NCBI GenBank assembly: GCA_002295705.1
Contig: DBHP01000085.1
Span: 5,390 to 16,396, forward strand
DNA: 11,007 nucleotides
Source of the DNA: Candidatus Neomicrothrix sp. UBA825
Lineage (GTDB): Bacteria; Actinomycetota; Acidimicrobiia; Acidimicrobiales; UBA8592
Direction of reading: 5' to 3'
Positions 1 to 5,232 of the stretch are shown one piece after another (position 1 is the stretch's first letter; each line of letters starts with the position of its first letter). The notes under the pieces were generated by a model. That model did no database searches. It was given only the letters and a program-made list of their open reading frames with translations, and was not told where the DNA came from. The position numbers were made by a program, and so were the translations under genes.

Positions 1-457
1 TCCGTGCTAGCAATATTCACTATACGACCGTCCTCATTGCGTTTAAGATCCGAGAGACAACCTCGAATCAAACGCATCTGCGCATCCAAATTAACTGAGA
101 AGGTCATCTTCCAAAGGTCTTCAAAATTCTCACTTTCAATATTTCCCCTGTGACTAACCCCAGCATTATTCACAAGAATATCTACCGGACCTAAATCATC
201 ACGAACTTGAGAAATGAAATCATCAATCACAGAACCATCATCTAAATCAACAACATAACCCGACGCTAACCCTCCAGCATCCGTGATCTCATTGATAACT
301 TGATTCACACCTTCGGAGTTGCGATCACATACGGCCACGCTCGCACCTTCATCGCTAAATAAATGAGCTGTGGCGCGACCCATACCACTCGCAGCTCCGG
401 TAACTATCGCTACCCTTCCACTAATTGAACGACTCAATTTACCTAAAGACCCCACAC
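1..457 (-). CDS. Short-chain dehydrogenase/reductase (SDR), N-terminal part, cut by window edge
   Basis: The reading frame is open from a GTG at 457 down to base 1 and gives about 152 residues of a classical SDR oxidoreductase. The glycine-rich dinucleotide site TGAASGMG is at residues 19-26. An Asp ends the second strand (VAVCDRN), which in this family usually favours NAD(H) over NADP(H). VVDLDD follows, then the structural NNAG motif (ILVNNAGVS), the helix-4 Asn (SVNLDAQ) and GRIVNIAST, whose Ser is expected to be the catalytic serine. The catalytic Tyr-x-x-x-Lys lies beyond the edge, so substrate class cannot be judged. An in-frame stop lies 21 bases upstream of the GTG. A TTG at 439 is an alternative start that would leave a more typical short N-terminus. 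Neither start has a good ribosome binding site. The gene diverges from the efflux pump gene at 552. Confidence 0.93.
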
Positions 458-551
458 GATGACTCTACATCACCAAACCTGCGAAACTTCAAGGGCCGCC
501 CACGAATTTGTGAAAGACCGGATAGCGTTGCCACAAGTTACTAATACTTGG
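458..551. promoter_or_regulatory. Divergent intergenic region with small inverted repeat
   Basis: This stretch separates the divergent SDR and efflux-pump genes if the pump starts at 552. It must then carry promoters for both directions, but I see no convincing -35/-10 pair. A small inverted repeat, CAAGT (534-538) and ACTTG (546-550) with a 7-base spacer, ends two bases before the preferred start codon. It could be an operator for a TetR- or MarR-type regulator, as is common for drug pumps, but arms of 5 bp can occur by chance. An open reading frame continues back to an ATG at 459, so part of this stretch could be coding. Confidence 0.3.
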
Positions 552-1955
552 ATGCTCATGGATGAAGCGAACGATACAATCCCCCGAAGTGCTTGGCTTA
601 CGCTTGCCGTAACGTCAATAGCTGCCTTCATGATCGCTATCGAAACCTCAATAATTTCACTAGCATTACCTCAATTACGAGATGGTTTCCCTGACGCTTC
701 TGAAAGCAAATTGTCGTGGATAGTCAACGCTTACACCATAGGTGTCGCTTCGTTATTGCTTGTATCGGGGTGGCTAGCCGATAGGTATGGAAGAAAAAAG
801 ATGTTCTTCTGGGGGCTGTTTGTCTTCCTCGTGGCATCATGTGCCGCTGGACTTGCTCCCTCAGCAAATTTCTTAATAGCTGCGCGAGTTTTACAAGCTA
901 TTGGCGGTGCTATGCAATATCCTGCAGGGTTAGCGTTACTCCTAGCCGCTTTCCCTCCATCAAAAATTCAAACAGCTATCGGAACATGGGGCGCAATGGG
1001 TGGACTAGCCGCAGCTCTCGGGCCATCATTAGGAGCTCTTTTAGTAGATGCTTTTGGATGGCAAGCAGTGTTCTTCATAAACGTCCCAGTCGCCGGAATT
1101 GTTATTATCCTTGGACCACGATGGGTTCCCGAAAGTATCAGTGACTCCATTCCTCACAAAGTTGACCTCATCAGTGTTCCGCTTGCTTCACTTGGGGTTG
1201 GCATCGCAATTTTGGCTATAACGCAAGGCGATAAATGGGGATGGTCATCACTGAATCTCATTTTGTCATTCGCAATCGCGTCTCTGCTCGTTACTGCTTT
1301 TGTCATCCGATCCCAGAGACATAAAGCACCACTATTTGATCTTAACCTTTTCAAACTGAAGACATTCTCAGTCGGAATGATCGGAACAGTGTTCTTCATG
1401 GTTGCGTTCTTCTCATGGCTTATCTCACTACCTACATTTATCCAGAGTGTGTGGGGGTGGTCAGTATTAAAGACGGGTTTTGCCATCGCACCTGCACCGT
1501 TACTGACGGCATTCGTCTCACCTCCAGCTGGTCGACTCGCTGAACGAATAGGTAACGGTCCAATACTCACAATAGGCGGACTTCTCGGCGCTACCGGCCT
1601 CACCCTGCATCTGATCTTTACGAATACGCAACCCGATTATTTCATGGGAATTTTTGTTCCAGGTATCTTGCTTGGCTTTGCAGCAGGTTTCGGTTTTGCG
1701 CAACTCATAGGAGCGGCTATGCGGGATGTTCCAAGAGACCAATTTGGTATGGCAGGAGCAGGGCGTACAACAATCTTCCAATTAGCTTTGGCTCTCGGCG
1801 TTGCCCTCGCTTTCACCATTATCGGCCGCCCAGCCTCCCCTGAGGCTGCACTTGACGGCCTCCAAACTACATGGATACTCGGAATCGGCTGCTATATAGC
1901 CCAAACGCTTCTATTTGCACTTTTCGGAGGCTCAGATAAAACATCAACGATCTAA
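552..1955 (+). CDS. MFS multidrug efflux transporter, DHA2 (EmrB/QacA-like) family, about 14 TM segments
   Basis: This is an inner-membrane drug:H+ antiporter-type protein of 467 residues from the preferred ATG at 552; an ATG at 558 is equally possible. TM1 has the DHA2 pattern FMIAIETSIISLALP, with Glu31 where most relatives have Asp. Motif A is GWLADRYGRKK (residues 73-83). Motif C-like GPSLGALL is followed by the family hallmark WQAVFFINVPVAG. A linker helix region (VDLISVPLASLGVGI) leads to the extra pair of helices that distinguish the 14-TM DHA2 group from 12-TM pumps. The frame extends upstream to an ATG at 459, but those 31 residues are hydrophilic, unlike the family, and would abut the divergent SDR start, so I prefer the shorter form. 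No strong Shine-Dalgarno sequence is visible. The VOC gene follows after 18 bases and is probably co-transcribed. Substrate unknown. Confidence 0.9.
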   Translation: MLMDEANDTIPRSAWLTLAVTSIAAFMIAIETSIISLALPQLRDGFPDASESKLSWIVNAYTIGVASLLLVSGWLADRYGRKKMFFWGLFVFLVASCAAGLAPSANFLIAARVLQAIGGAMQYPAGLALLLAAFPPSKIQTAIGTWGAMGGLAAALGPSLGALLVDAFGWQAVFFINVPVAGIVIILGPRWVPESISDSIPHKVDLISVPLASLGVGIAILAITQGDKWGWSSLNLILSFAIASLLVTAFVIRSQRHKAPLFDLNLFKLKTFSVGMIGTVFFMVAFFSWLISLPTFIQSVWGWSVLKTGFAIAPAPLLTAFVSPPAGRLAERIGNGPILTIGGLLGATGLTLHLIFTNTQPDYFMGIFVPGILLGFAAGFGFAQLIGAAMRDVPRDQFGMAGAGRTTIFQLALALGVALAFTIIGRPASPEAALDGLQTTWILGIGCYIAQTLLFALFGGSDKTSTI

Positions 1956-1973
1956 TCACGCTAAGTTTGCCTC

Positions 1974-2423
1974 ATGAAACAAAAAGGCATAAATCGAGTC
2001 GTGGTCGGGGTTTGGGATTTCGACAGAGGAAAACAGTATTTTGAGAAACTTCTAGGAGCTGAATTTGCGCCAGAAAATGAAGATGGGGAAGCAGCAGCAT
2101 TCGGAGTGAGGGTTGCAATGGCGTGGGAGTCTGGAATTGAACTCATATCTCCACTACCTGGGGTTCAAAGCCCAGTTCGAGACGAGATGGAAAAGAATGG
2201 TGAAGGTATTAAAGGTATTGTTTTTGCAGTAGATGACGCTGATCATGCAATGTCTCAGGGCAGCGCATTGGGGCTGCAATCACACTATGACCTTGACTAT
2301 GATCAGTCCCAAATAGATTCAAAATGTCAAGGTCTTTTCACGAAATACAAAGAATACTTCATCACAGCAGCTGACCCTCTAAATACAACCCTTCTACTTG
2401 GTGAATTTAACGAAAAGCGCTAA
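1974..2423 (+). CDS. VOC-fold (glyoxalase/methylmalonyl-CoA epimerase-like) protein lacking most metal ligands
   Basis: This 149-residue protein has two beta-alpha-beta-beta-beta modules of the vicinal oxygen chelate fold. The first module starts INRVVVGVWDFDRGKQYF and continues KLLGAEF. The second starts IKGIVFAVDDADHAM and ends in YFITAADPLNTTLLL. Compared with metal-dependent members such as methylmalonyl-CoA epimerase or glyoxalase I, the first His is Arg8, the His pair opening module two is Lys80-Gly81, and the Glu of the C-terminal DPxGxxIEL pattern is about Leu141. Only the module-one Glu (GIELISP, Glu56) remains. The protein may therefore bind a ligand without catalysis or use a non-metal mechanism; that is inference. 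It lies 18 bases behind the efflux pump gene, suggesting one transcript. No clear Shine-Dalgarno sequence precedes the ATG, so translation may depend on coupling. Confidence 0.82.
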   Translation: MKQKGINRVVVGVWDFDRGKQYFEKLLGAEFAPENEDGEAAAFGVRVAMAWESGIELISPLPGVQSPVRDEMEKNGEGIKGIVFAVDDADHAMSQGSALGLQSHYDLDYDQSQIDSKCQGLFTKYKEYFITAADPLNTTLLLGEFNEKR

Positions 2424-2437
2424 AACAGACCTTCAGC

Positions 2438-2465
2438 TTGACGATTCTTCGGTCAGTACTAGGCT
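2438..2465 (+). promoter_or_regulatory. Candidate sigma-A promoter for the solute-binding protein gene
   Basis: TTGACG (2438-2443) and TAGGCT (2460-2465) are separated by 16 bases. This resembles the actinobacterial housekeeping pattern (TTGACN, about 17-18, TAnnnT). Transcription would start near 2472 and give a leader of roughly 75 bases containing both downstream inverted repeats. The competing TTGACC at 2504 has only a poor -10 (TTCATT) at the right distance. Assigned by eye only. Confidence 0.4.
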
Positions 2466-2468
2466 TAA

Positions 2469-2486
2469 CGCATACGCAGCTATGCG
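2469..2486. repeat. Inverted repeat / stem-loop, 6-bp arms
   Basis: CGCATA (2469-2474) and TATGCG (2481-2486) are perfect inverted arms around CGCAGC. The element sits at the predicted transcription start of the solute-binding protein gene. It is followed by an A-rich stretch (AAATTAAAAAT), not a T-run, so it is not a convincing intrinsic terminator for the upstream VOC gene. It could be an operator half of a larger control region or a 5' leader hairpin. Confidence 0.45.
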
Positions 2487-2500
2487 AAATTAAAAATACC

Positions 2501-2524
2501 CTGTTGACCTGTACAGGTGAACAG
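2501..2524. promoter_or_regulatory. Near-perfect 24-base palindrome, candidate operator or leader hairpin
   Basis: The arms CTGTTGACCT and AGGTGAACAG flank a central GTAC that is itself palindromic. All positions are symmetric except one G-G pair, so 22 of 24 bases obey the symmetry. It lies 11 bases upstream of the Shine-Dalgarno sequence of the solute-binding protein gene and contains TTGACC. Such symmetry is typical of a dimeric repressor site. If transcribed, it would also form a hairpin with a 4-bp inner and a 5-bp outer stem. No regulator gene lies within the window. Confidence 0.6.
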
Positions 2525-2545
2525 ATTTCATTTGCGGGAGGGAAA

Positions 2546-4105
2546 ATGAATAAAAAAGTATTAAAGCTTATGGCTATATTCCTGAGCTTTGTCATGGTCA
2601 TGGCCAGTTGTGGTGGCAGCGACGATGATTCAAGCAGTAGCGATTCAAGCAGTAGCGATTCAAGCAGCGAGGCAAGCAGCAGTGAAACAAGTAGCAGCAG
2701 CGAAACAAGCAGCTCAGCTGAAGAAGAAGCTCCAGCTGAAGAAGAAGCTGAAGAAGAAGCATCAGAGCCTGAACCAGAACCTGTTGAAGAACCAACAGCA
2801 TCCGATGTTGGCGTAACTGAAGACACTATTAAAATTGGGATAATAGTTGCAGACCTTAATGGACTTGAAGCACTTGTTCCCGCAGCACTTAGCACAGATC
2901 TTCTATCTGAGCGTTTTACAAAATACTTTGATGAGTGGAATGCTGCTGGTGGGATCAACGGTCGGATGATTGAAGGTATACAAATCACATGGGACCCCCT
3001 TAGGCCACCGACAATGGAAGATGCCTGCACTAAAGCAGTGCTTGATGAGGAAGTATTCATGGCTGTCAATGCTTCAGGGTTCAGCCAGGCATTCATTCCA
3101 TGCTTCACAGAAGATAATGACACAACATTCTTTTACGGCGAGGTTGCTTCTCAAGCAATGATTGATGCGGCACCAGATCGCCTCTTCTCACTTAACCCAC
3201 CATCCGAAGTGGCTGGGGAAGCTGGGGCACAACTTATCGTGGATCAAGGGTTGATTCCAGCAGGTGCTAAAGTTGGAATTTTAGACTCATCAAATCCTCC
3301 GATTAAGTCTGCTGGTGAATCCGCAGCTTCAATTCTTGAAGGAGCCGGTTACTCAACAACCACGATTACAGTCAACACATTAAGCGGTGATAACGCAGCA
3401 GCTAACGCAGAAGGTGCAGCAGCAGTTGCACAATTCTCAGCCGAAGGCGTAGATCATGTATTCGTAATTCTTCCATTCCTTTATGCTGCAGGTTTCTGGG
3501 GCGAAGTCGGAGCGCTACAACCATCATGGGGCCGAACAATTCTTGACTCAGCTTCCTCAAACTGCACCCCATTCGGAGCAAGCCGAACAAACAGAGCAGC
3601 AGAAGGAGCAATCTGCGTAACATCATATGACTCATATGCAAGCCCTAATGGTGGAGTAGGAGACGATGATGCTTTCGAAGCGCAATGCCGCCAAAAATGG
3701 CTTGAGCACTTCCCAATTTTCGAGGGCAAGAGCGATAAAGGAGCTCCTTCCGGTGAATTAGGACTAGAAACAGCAGACGGAGATTTACTGAACTCAGATT
3801 ATGCACCTGGTGAGTGTACAATGCAGTACTTGATAAAGGAAGCTCTTGAGAATGCTGGAGTAAACCCAACGAGGGACTCATTTGCAGATGCAATGCGTGA
3901 ACTTTCCGGACCTCAAGCGTTCCGATCCAACGGTGAAGGAGCATTTGGCCCAGGAAAAAACTACTTCTCAACCCAAATGCAAGCAGTAGAATTCACACTA
4001 GCTACAATAAGGACTCCAAAGGGAGCAGATGGAACATTCAACGGATGTCCTGCTCCTGTGAATTGTTGGATACCCACTACAGGCGAATGGTTTAAATTCG
4101 ACTAA
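2546..4105 (+). CDS. ABC transporter solute-binding lipoprotein, HAAT / branched-chain amino acid (Peripla_BP_6-like) family
   Basis: This protein would capture the substrate outside the membrane for a Liv-type ABC importer. The ATG at 2546 has a good Shine-Dalgarno sequence (GGGAGG, 2536-2541) and gives 519 residues; the frame is open further upstream, but that part has no signal sequence. Residues 1-22 form a lipoprotein signal: Lys3-Lys4-Val-Leu-Lys7, a hydrophobic core and lipobox MAS-Cys22. Residues 23-87 are a low-complexity spacer of Ser/Asp, then Glu/Ala, then Glu-Pro, presumably holding the domain off the membrane. The binding domain starts at GVTEDTIKIGIIVADL (about 89-104). It has the type I pattern, including a first-lobe FTKYFDEWNAAGGINGRMI and hinge-region AGAKVGILDSSNP. 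Eight cysteines lie in the mature domain, so disulfides are possible. The likely membrane partners are the Liv fusions on the opposite strand. Ligand unknown: HAAT proteins bind amino acids, amides, urea or aromatic acids. Confidence 0.92.
   Translation: MNKKVLKLMAIFLSFVMVMASCGGSDDDSSSSDSSSSDSSSEASSSETSSSSETSSSAEEEAPAEEEAEEEASEPEPEPVEEPTASDVGVTEDTIKIGIIVADLNGLEALVPAALSTDLLSERFTKYFDEWNAAGGINGRMIEGIQITWDPLRPPTMEDACTKAVLDEEVFMAVNASGFSQAFIPCFTEDNDTTFFYGEVASQAMIDAAPDRLFSLNPPSEVAGEAGAQLIVDQGLIPAGAKVGILDSSNPPIKSAGESAASILEGAGYSTTTITVNTLSGDNAAANAEGAAAVAQFSAEGVDHVFVILPFLYAAGFWGEVGALQPSWGRTILDSASSNCTPFGASRTNRAAEGAICVTSYDSYASPNGGVGDDDAFEAQCRQKWLEHFPIFEGKSDKGAPSGELGLETADGDLLNSDYAPGECTMQYLIKEALENAGVNPTRDSFADAMRELSGPQAFRSNGEGAFGPGKNYFSTQMQAVEFTLATIRTPKGADGTFNGCPAPVNCWIPTTGEWFKFD
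2627..2668 (+). repeat. 15-base tandem repeat encoding the Asp-Ser-Ser-Ser-Ser spacer
   Basis: GATTCAAGCAGTAGC occurs perfectly at 2627-2641 and 2642-2656. A third copy at 2657-2668 matches over its first 11 bases and then diverges. AGCAGC-type repeats and AGCTGAAGAAGAAGC copies (from 2716 and 2734) follow. These encode the Ser-rich and Glu-rich segments of the lipoprotein spacer. The unit is a multiple of three, so copy-number change would keep the frame and alter only spacer length. Confidence 0.85.
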
Positions 4106-4126
4106 CAAGACGGAAAGTTAGGAGAT

Positions 4127-4160
4127 GGGGGGTAGAGAAATCTACCCTCCATTTTTTATT
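4127..4160 (+). terminator. Rho-independent terminator after the solute-binding protein gene
   Basis: A 10-bp stem pairs 4127-4136 with 4141-4150, with one G-U pair. The loop is GAAA, a stable GNRA-type tetraloop. ATTTTTTATTT follows immediately. It lies 22 bases after the stop codon and ends 33 bases before the nitroreductase start, separating the two transcription units or attenuating read-through. Confidence 0.9.
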
Positions 4161-4162
4161 TC

Positions 4163-4168
4163 TATACT
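4163..4168 (+). promoter_or_regulatory. Candidate -10 element for the nitroreductase gene
   Basis: TATACT directly follows the terminator and matches TATAAT at five of six positions. Transcription from about 4175 would leave a short leader with the GGAGGAAAG ribosome binding site. No recognisable -35 lies at 17 bases, where the terminator stem sits. The call therefore rests on the -10 alone. Confidence 0.3.
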
Positions 4169-4193
4169 TGAAATTAAATCCTTTGGAGGAAAG

Positions 4194-4844
4194 ATGGACG
4201 TTTCACAAGCAGTTAAGCAAAGAAAATCTATACGCGGATTTCTGCCTAATCCGATAGAGGATAAAGTACTTTCCTCATTGCTTGAAACCGCTGCGAGAGC
4301 TCCATCTGGAGGTAATGTCCAGCCGTGGAGGGTGTACGTCATTAATAACTCACGCATGGATGATTTCAAAGCACATCTCGCTGACTTCTCGCTAAGCGAA
4401 TCAGAATACCCCATCTACCCACCCAAACTTGTAGAACCTTATCGAACGAACCGATTTGAACTTGGCGAAGAGATGTACAAACTCTTGGAAATACCCAGAG
4501 AGGATAAAGTCGCACGATTGGCAAATATGTCAAAGAATTACGATTTCTTTGGAGCACCTGCAGCATTCTTTTGCTTTATAGATAGGAGTATGGGGGCAGC
4601 ACAGTGGTCAGATCTAGGTATGTTCCTGCAAACGTTCATGCTTTTGGCTGAAGAAGCTGGTCTTGGTACGTGCCCACAAGAAGCATGGGCGATGCATCAT
4701 CAAGCAGTATCAGAATTTGTTTCAGCACCAGAAAATGAGATGATCTTCTGCGGAATGTCCATAGGATACCCAGACTGGGAACAACCAGTGAACTCCCTTG
4801 AATCCAAACGCATGCCACTCCATCAATGGTGCACCTGGGTATAG
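4194..4844 (+). CDS. Nitroreductase-family FMN-dependent oxidoreductase
   Basis: This is a cytoplasmic flavoenzyme of 216 residues. Members of the family use NAD(P)H and FMN to reduce nitroaromatics, quinones or related substrates, and some act in unrelated redox steps. The ATG at 4194 is chosen because GGAGGAAAG (4185-4193) directly precedes it. Longer in-frame starts would run through the terminator. FMN-binding features are Arg10-Lys-Ser12-Ile-Arg14 (phosphate contacts), ARAPSGGNVQPW (34-45) and GLGTCPQEAW (156-165), the loop before the final helices. The C-terminus is rich in aromatic residues (HQWCTWV). Length is typical for the family. It probably forms a homodimer, as relatives do. It is separated from the upstream lipoprotein gene by a strong terminator, so it is probably expressed from its own promoter or by read-through. 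Confidence 0.92.
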   Translation: MDVSQAVKQRKSIRGFLPNPIEDKVLSSLLETAARAPSGGNVQPWRVYVINNSRMDDFKAHLADFSLSESEYPIYPPKLVEPYRTNRFELGEEMYKLLEIPREDKVARLANMSKNYDFFGAPAAFFCFIDRSMGAAQWSDLGMFLQTFMLLAEEAGLGTCPQEAWAMHHQAVSEFVSAPENEMIFCGMSIGYPDWEQPVNSLESKRMPLHQWCTWV

Positions 4845-4961
4845 AACCCAAAGAGAAAAATTATTAAAATCAAATGCACCAATTTACGCCTTCAGCAATA
4901 ATGGAAGCATGAGGTTAAACCTCTCACAGACAAATGTTGAAAGCATAATTAGAAAGCAAAG

Positions 4962-4984
4962 CCACCTCTGAAGAAGGGAGGCGG
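4962..4984 (+). promoter_or_regulatory. Shine-Dalgarno sequence of the small ORF, with possible pairing partner
   Basis: GAAGGGAGG (4973-4981) is a strong ribosome binding site four bases before the ATG at 4986. CCTC (4965-4968) can pair with GAGG (4978-4981), and CC (4962-4963) with GG (4983-4984) across one mismatch, leaving a 9-base loop. This weak helix could mask the site. The rest of the 141-base gap after the nitroreductase gene is AT-rich. It shows only a lone CATAAT (4944-4949) and a short GAGG/CCTC inverted repeat near 4911-4923. Confidence 0.4.
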
Positions 4985-4985
4985 A

Positions 4986-5159
4986 ATGCTTAATCCAGAA
5001 AAAGTCGATGAACTGACAGATTCTTACGGCCAAGAATGGTCCACAAAAGAAGAACTAGAAGCCTTATGCAAAGAAGAAGGCGTAACAGGCTGGTTCATGC
5101 TGTTTAACACAGTTGCCGAGCGAGTCGGCCTGGTAAATAACCAATCATTCATCGCCTAG
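4986..5159 (+). CDS. Small acidic protein, 57 residues, function unknown
   Basis: I do not recognise this family. The ORF starts MLNPEKVDEL and ends GLVNNQSFIA, with a TAG at 5157-5159. It has 11 acidic and 4 basic residues, two Trp and one Cys (Cys28). The first half (residues 5-31) is charged and probably helical. The second (GVTGWFMLFNTVAERVGLV, 32-50) is more hydrophobic and amphipathic but lacks the continuous apolar run of a clear transmembrane helix. The main argument that it is real is the strong Shine-Dalgarno sequence four bases upstream, together with a non-repetitive, protein-like composition. It is the last plus-strand gene before the convergent Liv operon and lies 141 bases after the nitroreductase gene, with which it may be co-transcribed. 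Confidence 0.6.
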   Translation: MLNPEKVDELTDSYGQEWSTKEELEALCKEEGVTGWFMLFNTVAERVGLVNNQSFIA

Positions 5160-5199
5160 TGGCATCATAATTGCAGACACAAAACAAATGCCCTTACGT

Positions 5200-5220
5200 C
5201 AACGATGAGTATTCATGTTG
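5200..5220. terminator. Stem-loop in the convergent gap, possible bidirectional terminator
   Basis: CAAC (5200-5203) pairs with GTTG (5217-5220) and ATGA (5205-5208) with TCAT (5213-5216). One bulged G lies at 5204, and the loop is GTAT. It sits between the plus-strand small ORF and the minus-strand Liv fusion stop. Neither side has a clean T-run, though the minus-strand side is mildly T-rich further on. A terminator role is likely from position only. Confidence 0.35.
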
Positions 5221-5232
5221 TGAAAGAAGTGA

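Noticed and set aside
2504..2532. Second promoter using TTGACC inside the palindrome
   Set aside because: The element at the right spacing is TTCATT, a poor -10; the TTGACG/TAGGCT pair upstream is better, so this was kept only as a remark.
2407..3123. Long minus-strand open frame (238 codons) opposite the solute-binding protein gene
   Set aside because: Its Ser/Leu-rich product mirrors the repetitive spacer codons of the real gene, has no recognisable domain or ribosome binding site, and the plus strand encodes an evident lipoprotein.
4836..4850. TGGGT/ACCCA stem-loop over the nitroreductase stop codon as terminator
   Set aside because: Five pairs only, followed by an A-rich rather than T-rich tract on the coding strand.
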